A DNA stretch of 16,847 nucleotides from Desulfocapsa sp. (GTDB lineage Bacteria > Desulfobacterota > Desulfobulbia > Desulfobulbales > Desulfocapsaceae), in NCBI GenBank assembly GCA_030635405.1, contig DAOVZA010000006.1, positions 1-16,847 on the forward strand, in the 5' to 3' direction. This document shows positions 1 to 6,670 of the stretch, piece after piece. Under the pieces are notes generated by a model, which did no database searches, was not told where the DNA came from, and worked only from the letters and a program-made list of their open reading frames with translations. Position numbers and translations under genes: made by a program. How positions within the stretch are numbered: the first letter of the stretch is position 1; each line of letters opens with the position of its first letter.

Positions 1-714
1 ATCCTGTGACCCTTCCGGAAGAACCAAGGCCGACAAATAATGAAATCTTTTCGCATATGCTCCTGCACGTTCAAAATTTGCCACTTGAAGATTCTTATTC
101 TTCGTTAATGCCTTAATCATTGGAGTCCCTGGACGAGTAACAAAAAACGCTGCATCAAGAGTTCCTGCCTGCAGTCCTTCCAGAGCATCTGCATCTGAGA
201 ACGTCAGAAGATTAACCTGTTTACTGTCCAACTGGTTCTCGTCCAATAAACGCCGTACAAGAGTATGGGTGCCAGAGCCTTGCATGCCCATGGAGACTTT
301 GAGCGATTTCAGGTCTTCTAATCGGCTAAGACTAATTCCATTTCTGTGATACAGCCACAAAGGCTCATAGTAGAGACTGGCAAGTCCTTCCAACTCGCTA
401 GTTTTTCCCTCTTCTATTGTTCCACCTTGAACAAAGGCAATATCCACTTTTTTGTTTAGAAGAAGATCTATATTTTCAACTGATCCTGCGGTTTCAAGAA
501 CATGCAGAGTAATGCCTTCTTTGGCAAAAAAGTCTGCATACTGATTGGCAAATTGATAATACGCCCCAGTGACCTGTCCCGCAGCAATAGTTACCTCTTT
601 GGGAGGTGCCGGTTTTATAAAAGTTTGTGTAAGATAAAATCCGATCCCGATCAAAAGGAGCCCAGGGCCATAGATCGACAACACATCACGCAAGCTTCCT
701 GAACGTTTTTTCAT
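1..714 (-). CDS. TAXI-family TRAP transporter solute-binding protein (C-terminus beyond window)
   Basis: An open frame of 238 codons starts with ATG at 714 and runs off the left edge, so the 3' part is missing. Residues 1-9 are basic and residues about 13-33 form one hydrophobic segment with no obvious cleavage site, so the protein is probably anchored in the inner membrane with its binding domain in the periplasm. From about residue 41 it follows the TAXI (TRAP-associated extracytoplasmic immunogenic) pattern: an AAGQVTGAYYQFA opening, then ETAGSVENIDLL, VDIAFVQGG and MGMQGSGTH, the usual ligand-pocket blocks. Family members capture small organic acids or amino acids such as glutamate for a DctQM-type permease; the ligand here cannot be told. 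No permease gene is visible in this window. It starts 17 nt after the nitroreductase stop, so the two are probably cotranscribed. The ribosome-binding site (AAGG, about 12 nt away) is weak. The family call is confident; the transport role is not. Confidence 0.85.
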   Translation of the reverse strand, partial: MKKRSGSLRDVLSIYGPGLLLIGIGFYLTQTFIKPAPPKEVTIAAGQVTGAYYQFANQYADFFAKEGITLHVLETAGSVENIDLLLNKKVDIAFVQGGTIEEGKTSELEGLASLYYEPLWLYHRNGISLSRLEDLKSLKVSMGMQGSGTHTLVRRLLDENQLDSKQVNLLTFSDADALEGLQAGTLDAAFFVTRPGTPMIKALTKNKNLQVANFERAGAYAKRFHYLSALVLPEGSQD

Positions 715-731
715 AACAATATAATACCTTC

Positions 732-1532
732 TTATTTCCAAATAATTTTTAACGGATCACGCTGCGGAATATGACGATACTGAAATTTTGGATACCCAAG
801 CATGAGTGCTGAGTAGACCTGATGATTTTCTGGAATCCCAAGAGCATCGATAAGCGGCTGATAATTAAAATGGACGGCTTGCACCAAAAAGCCAGCCCAG
901 CAGCTGCCAAGGCCATGGCTATGTGCAGCAAGATCAACATATGCAGTGGCCAAAGTACAATCTTCAACAAGATGTTCACTGGACTTGGGATCAGCATGAG
1001 CAACTGCAAGATGAGGGGCACCTCGTAAAACCTTATCGATCCCATTATCCCAGGCACGAATCAACCCTGGAAACACTTTTATGTCTTTCATATACTCTAC
1101 AACTAATCCGGCAAGACGTTTTACTTCATCTGGGTTCTCAACTATTATCCAATGTACAGGTTGGCAATTATGAGCACTTGCGGCATAACGACTGACATCC
1201 ATTATCTGTTCAAGAATGGCATGATCCGCCGTCTTTTTCTTATACGTTCGAATGGATCGCCTACTCTCAAGAAAATGTTTCACCGAAGCAGTATCTGGCA
1301 ATAATGATTTGTCTACAGATTGACTTTGTTCGAGTGGTGATATGGAAATATCAAGGGCATCGGCCACACAGACTGCCATACAATGTCCACAGCGAATACA
1401 TCTTTTCACCGCAGCTTTACGTAGTTGAGGAACACCTTCCTTATCCTTATTGATAAGATCAAAGGGACATTCGGATATACAGGCGTAGCATTGTTTACAA
1501 ATTTCCTGATCGACAGTAAGGCTGATCTTCAT
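732..1532 (-). CDS. Nitroreductase-family protein with N-terminal 2x[4Fe-4S] ferredoxin domain
   Basis: This 266-residue protein is a fusion seen in many anaerobes. Residues 1-60 form a ferredoxin domain with two cluster-binding motifs, CKQCYACISEC (Cys12, 15, 18, 22) and CIRCGHCMAVC (Cys45, 48, 51, 55). The usual proline after the fourth cysteine is present in the first motif (Pro23) but replaced by Val56 in the second. After a linker, residues about 88-266 are a flavin-binding nitroreductase domain beginning SRRSIRTY, with AASAHNCQPVHW matching the FMN-binding region and GLGSCWAG near the active site. Such proteins are expected to be cytoplasmic FMN oxidoreductases taking electrons from ferredoxin-type clusters; the substrate is unknown. 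The ATG is well placed, with a GGGAG ribosome-binding site at 1538-1542 and a 5-nt spacer. The gene is divergent from the DUF362 gene across a 160-bp AT-rich gap in which I find no convincing promoter, and it is followed closely by the TAXI gene. Confidence 0.88.
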   Translation of the reverse strand: MKISLTVDQEICKQCYACISECPFDLINKDKEGVPQLRKAAVKRCIRCGHCMAVCVADALDISISPLEQSQSVDKSLLPDTASVKHFLESRRSIRTYKKKTADHAILEQIMDVSRYAASAHNCQPVHWIIVENPDEVKRLAGLVVEYMKDIKVFPGLIRAWDNGIDKVLRGAPHLAVAHADPKSSEHLVEDCTLATAYVDLAAHSHGLGSCWAGFLVQAVHFNYQPLIDALGIPENHQVYSALMLGYPKFQYRHIPQRDPLKIIWK

Positions 1533-1692
1533 AAAAACTCCCGAATACTCTTTGAAATAGATTGATGCTCAGGTAATTACGTTGAAGACAATATAGCAAA
1601 AAATTCAATGCGATGCCTTGAAAATTAATATATAAGCAAAAGATTAACCATTCATCCGTTCTTTTCAATTCTTACATGAATTTGCATTATAT

Positions 1693-2505
1693 ATGAATCC
1701 ACAGCAACTCTACACCACCAAAATAACATCACTTGAATCTGACATACCCAGATTGCTTGATGCCGCAGGACTCGCTGATATTATCCCAAAAGGACAACCG
1801 ATTCTAATAAAACCTAACCTGGTTGAAGCACTGGAACCACCAATCACAACTCCTGTGCATTTAGTCTCTCTATTAATTTCATATCTGCAAAAGAGATTTC
1901 CAGGACAGGAAATCATCATCGGTGAGGGAACCGGTTCTCTTGAATATGACACCCATCACCCATTTAAAATGCTTGGCTACAATAAACTCGCAACAGAAGA
2001 AAACATTCAACTTATTGATCTCAATTTCGAAAAGCTCACAAAAAAAGAAAATCTGGAATGCACTAGATGGCCTGTTATGCATCTCCCTTCAATACTCGAT
2101 GAGGTTTTTCTGCTTTCTGTTCCAGTACTTAAAGTTCACACTCTGGCCAAGGTGACCCTTACCATGAAAAATATGATGGGTTGTGTTCCACCATCTCATT
2201 TCCGAGGTAAAGGGCATTACGGACAATCAGCATTTCACCAGCAAATCCACGAAGCAATCTTTGATCTCAATCGTTATCGATCTCCTGACTTTACTCTTCT
2301 CGATGCATCTATTGGTATGGCAGAAAGTCACCTCTGGGGCAAACACTGTAACCCGCCTCTAAACACACTTGCAGCATCCACGGATATTGTAGCCATTGAT
2401 GCCTTTGGAGCAAAACTACTTGGTAAAAGATGGCAGGACATTGGGTATATATACATGGCAGATTCGGTTCTCGGCTCAGCAGAAACCACAGCCATCACCA
2501 TTTAA
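1693..2505 (+). CDS. DUF362 domain-containing protein
   Basis: This 270-residue protein is the only plus-strand gene in the window. The opening resembles DUF362: KGQPILIKPNLVE at about 34-46, then IIIGEGTG, a conserved LSVPVLKVHTLAKVTLTMKN stretch around residue 150 and GCVPPSHFRGKGHYG. DUF362 proteins often carry a C-terminal ferredoxin domain; this one ends without Cys motifs, so it is a short form. The molecular function of the family is not established. It has no clear signal peptide, so it is probably cytoplasmic. The start is uncertain: no ribosome-binding site precedes the ATG at 1693. A seven-codon minicistron (ATG at 1676, stop at 1694-1696) overlaps the start and could couple translation, but may be chance. 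The gene is divergent from the Fe-S nitroreductase and convergent with the FKBP/small-protein unit. No terminator of its own is obvious. Confidence 0.8.
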   Translation: MNPQQLYTTKITSLESDIPRLLDAAGLADIIPKGQPILIKPNLVEALEPPITTPVHLVSLLISYLQKRFPGQEIIIGEGTGSLEYDTHHPFKMLGYNKLATEENIQLIDLNFEKLTKKENLECTRWPVMHLPSILDEVFLLSVPVLKVHTLAKVTLTMKNMMGCVPPSHFRGKGHYGQSAFHQQIHEAIFDLNRYRSPDFTLLDASIGMAESHLWGKHCNPPLNTLAASTDIVAIDAFGAKLLGKRWQDIGYIYMADSVLGSAETTAITI

Positions 2506-2598
2506 CAAATCAATCCGCAAGCAAGAAATGAAGCGAGGACGTTTGACGGTGAATGCCTGAACCACGAATACTATCATCAGTGTAAGTACCCTCAAAAG

Positions 2599-2628
2599 AA
2601 AAAAGCCCCGAAACAAACGTTCCGAGGC
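2599..2628 (-). terminator. Rho-independent terminator after the small Cys/Lys-rich gene
   Basis: Read on the minus strand, GCCTCGGAA and TTTCGGGGC form a 9-bp stem with two G-T wobbles around a 6-nt loop, followed at once by six T residues. It lies 23 nt beyond the stop codon of the 44-residue gene and closes the FKBP unit. Read on the plus strand the stem has no T tract, so it should not end the DUF362 transcript. Confidence 0.85.
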
Positions 2629-2651
2629 CATCATCAAAGCAACAAAAGGAA

Positions 2652-2786
2652 TTACTTTTTTCCTTTCTTTGATTTTTTATTCTTTTTCTTCTTAGCTTTT
2701 TTCTTTTTCGGGTTTTCATACAAAGGACAACTCGTACAGCAATAGCCCTTCTTTCTTATTTTATTACAGCATTTCTTTTTAGCCAT
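2652..2786 (-). CDS. 44-residue Cys/Lys-rich small protein, function unknown
   Basis: This short gene encodes 44 residues from an ATG at 2784-2786. A good ribosome-binding site, GAGGA at 2792-2796 with a 5-nt spacer, precedes it. The N-terminal half has five cysteines in the pattern CC-x8-CC-x2-C followed by PLYENP (Cys6, 7, 16, 17, 20), suggesting a small metal site or disulfide knot. Residues 27-44 are almost entirely lysine, as in nucleic-acid-binding tails. There is no signal peptide or membrane segment. It starts 36 nt after the FKBP stop and is followed by a strong terminator, so it is very likely the last gene of that unit. I do not recognise a named family. The Shine-Dalgarno site, terminator and Cys spacing argue that it is a real gene; the lysine-rich tail could be partly a composition effect. 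Nucleic-acid or metal binding is inference only. Confidence 0.7.
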   Translation of the reverse strand: MAKKKCCNKIRKKGYCCTSCPLYENPKKKKAKKKKNKKSKKGKK

Positions 2787-2822
2787 GATGGTCCTCAAAA
2801 ATAGCAGTAAATAGAATTAACA

Positions 2823-3533
2823 TTACTTCTTCTCAACCTTTTCAATGGAAATCAAATCAACATCAAAAATCAGGACAGCATTTGGTTCGATCATTGGTGG
2901 CACTCCCTGTTCGCCATAGGCTAGAGAAGGAGGCACAACAACGTGATACGATGCTCCCTCTTTCATTAATTGTAAAACTTCACTCCAACCAGGAATTACC
3001 TGAGTAACACCAAACGTTGCAGCTTCACCACGAGCATTTGAATCATCAAAAACCTTTCCATCAATCATCGTGCCCTTATAATGAACTTTTACGGTATCTT
3101 CAGCTGTGGGAATGGCACCTGTACCTTCTTTTACAACGTTATACTGCAGGCCACTTGCTGTTACAACTACACCTTCCTTTGCTTTATTATCAGCAAGATA
3201 GGCTTCGCCTTCCTTCTTATTCTTTTCCTGCAGGTCCTTCAGCTGGGCTTCTTGTTTTGCTTGCATTTTCTCAGCAAATTCCTTCTGGACACTTTGCATT
3301 TCTTCGGTGCTTAAAAGCAACTCTTTTCCAGCAAAGCCATCCTTCAAACCACGTTGAAGGCCATCGAGATTCAGTTCTTCACCTACACCATTGAGGTAGG
3401 TTCCCATGTCAACGCCCATACTGTAACTGAGCTTATCTTTAAAAGTAGTCAACTCTGTAGTTTTTTCAGCAGCAAGTCCAAAAGTAGGTAGGGAAAGACA
3501 GACAACAAGGCCTAAGCCAGCAATTCGTTTCAT
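2823..3533 (-). CDS. Exported FKBP-type peptidyl-prolyl cis-trans isomerase
   Basis: This 236-residue protein belongs to the FkpA/Mip/FklB type. Residues 1-22 look like a Sec signal peptide (MKR, a hydrophobic core, then FGLAAEK with cleavage likely after an alanine near 21-22). There is no lipobox, so it is probably soluble in the periplasm. Residues about 28-125 form the helical, Lys/Glu-rich N-terminal dimerisation domain (DKLSYSMGVDMGTYL is typical). Residues about 140-232 form the FKBP domain, with VKVHYKGTMIDGKVFD, QVIPGW, LAYGEQG and LIFDVDLISI supplying the usual aromatic pocket. The family catalyses proline isomerisation and acts as a chaperone on exported proteins. The start is firm: AAAGGAG at 3541-3547, 7 nt before ATG. 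The gap upstream (3534-3663) is the largest near here and probably holds a promoter. The 44-residue gene follows 36 nt downstream. Confidence 0.93.
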   Translation of the reverse strand: MKRIAGLGLVVCLSLPTFGLAAEKTTELTTFKDKLSYSMGVDMGTYLNGVGEELNLDGLQRGLKDGFAGKELLLSTEEMQSVQKEFAEKMQAKQEAQLKDLQEKNKKEGEAYLADNKAKEGVVVTASGLQYNVVKEGTGAIPTAEDTVKVHYKGTMIDGKVFDDSNARGEAATFGVTQVIPGWSEVLQLMKEGASYHVVVPPSLAYGEQGVPPMIEPNAVLIFDVDLISIEKVEKK

Positions 3534-3564
3534 TTATAAACTCCTTTAAATTTCGGATTTTGTT

Positions 3565-3602
3565 GTATTAAGATGTATTAAATACTGCACTAACCAGTTA
3601 AC
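3565..3602. promoter_or_regulatory. Operator-like repeats upstream of the FKBP gene
   Basis: On the plus strand GTATTAA occurs twice, at 3565-3571 and 3575-3581, one helical turn apart. The second copy lies in the perfect 11-bp palindrome GTATTAAATAC. This is followed directly by ACTGCACTAA (3584-3593) and the small palindrome TAACCAGTTA. The block lies 30-70 bp before the FKBP start. That ACTGCACTAA block recurs in front of the Phd-like gene. I could not pick out a convincing -35/-10 pair, so this is a possible operator only. Confidence 0.3.
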
Positions 3603-3663
3603 AAATAAGCATTCTTTCACATCGTGCAAGGTTCAATCGTAAAGTGGAAAAGATATGAGAATT

Positions 3664-4128
3664 TCAAGACAGTATCACGAGAGTGATACCCTTATTATGA
3701 TTATTGAGATGAGGATGGCTTGTAAGTTCGGGAAACCGACTTAAAAGTTGCTTTATATTTCCGTTCCGTCGACTAAAATCTTCACCTGCAACAACATCTC
3801 CAACTTGACCGCAACTCTTTAAATATTTCAAAGTCTTCCTGCATTCCAGACGAATGGCCCCACCTTTACCAGTGGAGCCATACCCATGGATAAGTGTAAG
3901 CACACTAATCTGTTCGTTACGGGCAGTTTGTACTTCCTGTTGAAGTCGATTTAAAGCCTGAGCAACGGTCGGCAAGCCCTGTTCAAGGTTAACTGTTTTC
4001 TGGTAAAACACTTTCTTCTCAAGCTTAACTCTTCCCTGTCCATCACTTTCCTGATCGCTTCCACAATATGGACACTGTACGGTCCTTGAATCGATTTCAT
4101 TACCGCAGACTTGACAACAGGAGTACAT
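3664..4128 (-). CDS. Zinc-ribbon Smr-domain protein
   Basis: The protein has 154 residues. Its start carries two CxxC-type knuckles, CCQVC (5-9) and CPYC (19-22), forming a predicted zinc ribbon. Residues about 46-130 form an Smr (small MutS-related) domain: VNLEQGLPTVAQAL matches the usual DLHG region, but the canonical D-H is replaced by N-L-E-Q. The core HGYGSTGKGGAIR matches the HGxG motif. The tail GEDFSRRNGNIKQLL matches the family's C-terminal part poorly. Smr domains are nucleic-acid binding and often nuclease-like; the degenerate first motif makes activity here uncertain. No ribosome-binding site precedes the ATG, an in-frame stop lies just upstream, and the antitoxin-like gene ends only 12 nt before, so translation is probably coupled to it. 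An inverted repeat overlaps the last codons. Confidence 0.78.
   Translation of the reverse strand: MYSCCQVCGNEIDSRTVQCPYCGSDQESDGQGRVKLEKKVFYQKTVNLEQGLPTVAQALNRLQQEVQTARNEQISVLTLIHGYGSTGKGGAIRLECRKTLKYLKSCGQVGDVVAGEDFSRRNGNIKQLLSRFPELTSHPHLNNHNKGITLVILS
3672..3689. repeat. Perfect 7-bp inverted repeat at the end of the Smr gene
   Basis: GTATCAC-GAGA-GTGATAC is a perfect hairpin overlapping the last Smr codons. On the minus-strand transcript one more G-U pair can form, but no T tract follows directly, so it is not a standard terminator. It may mark or protect the 3' end of the long housekeeping transcript. Confidence 0.5.
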
Positions 4129-4140
4129 AAACAGAAGGGA

Positions 4141-4416
4141 CTAGAGAAGAAGAGCTGCTGCGGCTTCTCTTGCCTCAGCAATGGCTTTTTCAAGTTTTTT
4201 TGATTTGGGTCCCTTAATCTTCTTTATAAGCTTCTCAAGAGATTCACCCATAGCCACTCCACCCGCCTGCACCTCTTCGAGGCGATCCACTGAAACAAGA
4301 GCCGCCATAGGACGACCAGCCCGTTCAATAACATAGGACTCACCAAGAAGAGCAGTTTTGTCCAATAGGCGACCAAAATTTTTTCTGGCATACATTGCGG
4401 TAATATTTTCTTTCAC
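4141..4416 (-). CDS. Phd/YefM-family antitoxin-like protein
   Basis: This 91-residue protein opens with AMYARKNFGRLLDKTALLGESYVIERAGRPMAALVS split over residues 7-43, the DNA-binding fold of Phd/YefM antitoxins, and VSVDRLEEVQ is the standard junction. The tail is a Lys-rich then Ala/Glu-rich helix (residues 57-91) that in relatives would wrap a toxin. Antitoxins of this type repress their own operon and neutralise a RelE, Doc or similar partner. No toxin is next to it: rel lies before and an Smr-domain gene after. It may be a solitary repressor, or its toxin was lost or is unrecognised. The start is GTG at 4416, supported by GGGAG at 4423-4427 six nt upstream. An internal ATG at codon 8 would cut into the fold. 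It follows rel by 67 nt. Confidence 0.75.
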   Translation of the reverse strand: MKENITAMYARKNFGRLLDKTALLGESYVIERAGRPMAALVSVDRLEEVQAGGVAMGESLEKLIKKIKGPKSKKLEKAIAEAREAAAALLL

Positions 4417-4483
4417 ACTCGTCTCCCTTAAGAAATTTATGTTAACTGCACTAAGTACCCAAGAGGGTGCATATATTTACGAC

Positions 4484-6652
4484 CTATACCCTGCGAGCCG
4501 TAATTACCTGCTCCATTTGGCGAAGATGTTGAAGCACCGTTTGTAAATGCTGCAAACTCTCAACTTCCACTGCTATATGAAAATCAGCAGTATCAGCCGG
4601 TGTAGTACGTGCTGTTATTTCTAAGATGTCAGCATCATCTGTACTTATCATACTACTTATTGCGGCAAAAACGCCTTTGCCATTTTCAGCACTCACCTGA
4701 ATTTCAACCCGGTGGCCGCTGTCTTGATTTGTGGCCCACTCCACTTCCATCCAGCGTTGCGGATCCGTAGCAAGAAGATTCACACATTTTGCCTTGTGTA
4801 CAGAAATTCCACGACCATTGGTCACAAAGCCCATAATGGCATCTCCTGGTACAGGGTTGCAGCAACGACTTATTTTAATCATCATATCATCAATACCGTC
4901 GATATGAACAGCTGAACCGGATGATGCTTTTTTACGCTCCTTTGGAACATCTGCCTGTTTTTCAATGGCAGCAAGTTTTTCACTAATTCTTCGCTCTTCC
5001 TCTTCCTTTACAATTTCGGGAGGCTGAAGAGTTTTGATAAGATGCGGAAGTGTTATCATCCCACTTCCAACTTTTGCAAGCATATCTTCCAGGGAGTTAC
5101 AGTGCAAATCCTTCAACAAAAGCTTGATATGGCCACTCTTAACCAGTTTCTTTAACGTGGTATCATAGTGCCTGAGTTCTTTCTCACAAATTTCACGACC
5201 AAGATTCAGTGCTTTTTCACGATCTTCTTTGCGAAGCCAGGAACGAACTCTGGATCTTGCACGACTGGTTTTCACCAGCTCAAGCCATCCTCTTCTGGGA
5301 CGCTGTTGTTTTGAGGTAACAATTTCTATGATGTCCCCATTTTGAATCGCATATTTCAAAGGGACAAGTTTTCTGTTTACCTTAGCCCCAACACAATGAT
5401 CACCAACTTCAGTATGTATGGAGTAGGCAAAATCTATGGGGGTGGAATTTATAGGGAATTCTTTTACTTCACCGGCAGGCGTAAGCGCATATACTTCAGG
5501 CTGATCCAGTTCTCCATGGACGGATTCTAAAAATTCCTTTGGATCATCAACTTCCTGAAGCATCTTGACTAAATCTTTCAGATCCTTGAAAAGTTTGGTG
5601 TCATTATCATTGGCATTCTGACCTTCCTTGTAGGCCCAATGCGCAGCAACACCTTCCATGGCAATTCGATCCATCTCTTCTGTTCGGATCTGAACCTCGA
5701 TGAAATGTTCTCTTGGCCCCACAACGGTGGTATGCATTGATTGATAATTATTTGCCTTCGGAACAGAAATGAAATCTTTAATGCGCCCCTGTACCGGAGA
5801 CCAGTTGGCATGGATCACGCCAAGAGCCTCATAGCATTCTTTCACACTATTAACAATTATACGAAAGGCGACCTTATCATACACTCGTTCCAGTGGAATC
5901 TTTTGAGCTACGAGTTTTTTATAGATGGAAAACAGATGTTTAGGACGACCAATAATGCGTGTGGGAGAGACATTATTTTCAGCAAGTTTTTGATGAAATA
6001 TGGAAATAACTTCATCAACATAATTCTGTCTATCTTCGAGGGAACTCTCAAGATTTGAGACAAGATCAAGGTATTCCTCGGGATGTAAAAACTGAAAGGA
6101 GAGATCTTCAAGTTCTCGCTTCATCCAATCTATCCCTAGACGTGAAGCAAGAGGCGCATACAGATCTTTTGTTTCTCTGGCAATTTCCCGCTGACGATCT
6201 TCTTCAACAGTGTCAAGAAGACACATGTCCTGCAATCTATCTGCAAGTTTAACAAGCAGTACCCGTACATCAGTGGCTATCGCCAGAAGCATTTTCCTGA
6301 CGTTGTCTGCCTGATGAGTCAGCTTGGAATTGTAATGCACATTGGTAATACGCGTACAGCCATCAACGATGCTTGCCACACCATCACCAAACTTCTTACG
6401 CAGATCAGTAAGTTCCACACCTTCTTTTAGAACGCCATGGAGCAGACCTGCAACAACAGTTTCCAGATCCAAATGCATGGACGCAAGTGTTGATGCCACA
6501 TGGAGGGTGTGATCCAGATAGGGCGTTCCTGAAAAATGCTGTTTATCAGTATGAACAGCAACGACAAGATCCCAGGCCTTGTCTATAGGACTGAGATCCA
6601 CATCTTTCAGATACCCGCTGGTCAGGATTTTTAAGCCTTCCTGATTTACCAT
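4484..6652 (-). CDS. RelA/SpoT homologue, (p)ppGpp synthetase with degenerate hydrolase domain
   Basis: The protein has 722 residues with the full long-RSH layout: HD hydrolase domain (about 20-190), synthetase domain (about 230-345), TGS (about 386-446), a Cys-containing region (SRCCNPVPGD at 595-604, H619, C623) and a C-terminal ACT domain (about 646-722). The synthetase side keeps the key parts: GRPKH (235-239), D259 in VYDKVAFR, YQSMH (303-307) and EVQIRT (319-324), plus RIKD (290-293), the RxKD form seen in bifunctional Rel/SpoT. The hydrolase side does not. The canonical HDxxED reads HGVLKEG (72-78), so the metal Asp becomes Gly and Glu-Asp becomes Lys-Glu, although H48, H72 and D138 remain. 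It therefore likely makes (p)ppGpp from ATP and GTP or GDP but cannot degrade it. It starts 18 nt after the proS stop, with AAGGAAA upstream inside that gap, and is followed by the Phd-like gene. Confidence 0.93.
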   Translation of the reverse strand: MVNQEGLKILTSGYLKDVDLSPIDKAWDLVVAVHTDKQHFSGTPYLDHTLHVASTLASMHLDLETVVAGLLHGVLKEGVELTDLRKKFGDGVASIVDGCTRITNVHYNSKLTHQADNVRKMLLAIATDVRVLLVKLADRLQDMCLLDTVEEDRQREIARETKDLYAPLASRLGIDWMKRELEDLSFQFLHPEEYLDLVSNLESSLEDRQNYVDEVISIFHQKLAENNVSPTRIIGRPKHLFSIYKKLVAQKIPLERVYDKVAFRIIVNSVKECYEALGVIHANWSPVQGRIKDFISVPKANNYQSMHTTVVGPREHFIEVQIRTEEMDRIAMEGVAAHWAYKEGQNANDNDTKLFKDLKDLVKMLQEVDDPKEFLESVHGELDQPEVYALTPAGEVKEFPINSTPIDFAYSIHTEVGDHCVGAKVNRKLVPLKYAIQNGDIIEIVTSKQQRPRRGWLELVKTSRARSRVRSWLRKEDREKALNLGREICEKELRHYDTTLKKLVKSGHIKLLLKDLHCNSLEDMLAKVGSGMITLPHLIKTLQPPEIVKEEEERRISEKLAAIEKQADVPKERKKASSGSAVHIDGIDDMMIKISRCCNPVPGDAIMGFVTNGRGISVHKAKCVNLLATDPQRWMEVEWATNQDSGHRVEIQVSAENGKGVFAAISSMISTDDADILEITARTTPADTADFHIAVEVESLQHLQTVLQHLRQMEQVITARRV

Positions 6653-6670
6653 AACGTTGAACTTTCCTTT

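Noticed and set aside
822..1195. Plus-strand open frames opposite the nitroreductase
   Set aside because: They mirror a well-supported gene on the other strand and show no family motifs or ribosome-binding sites.
1533..1692. TTGAAA and TATATT-like boxes in the divergent gap
   Set aside because: The region is AT-rich and no pair has good spacing with good matches, so no promoter was called.
2510..2719. A 69-codon minus-strand open frame overlapping the small Cys/Lys-rich gene
   Set aside because: It overlaps the better-supported 44-codon gene in another frame, runs through the terminator and has no ribosome-binding site; its basic start reflects the A-rich coding strand there.
3951..4193. 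An 80-codon minus-strand frame crossing the Smr/antitoxin junction
   Set aside because: It overlaps two supported genes in another frame and resembles no protein family.
4447..4471. TGCAC/GTGCA dyad after rel as a terminator
   Set aside because: No T tract follows on the coding strand and the Phd-like gene begins close by, so read-through is expected.
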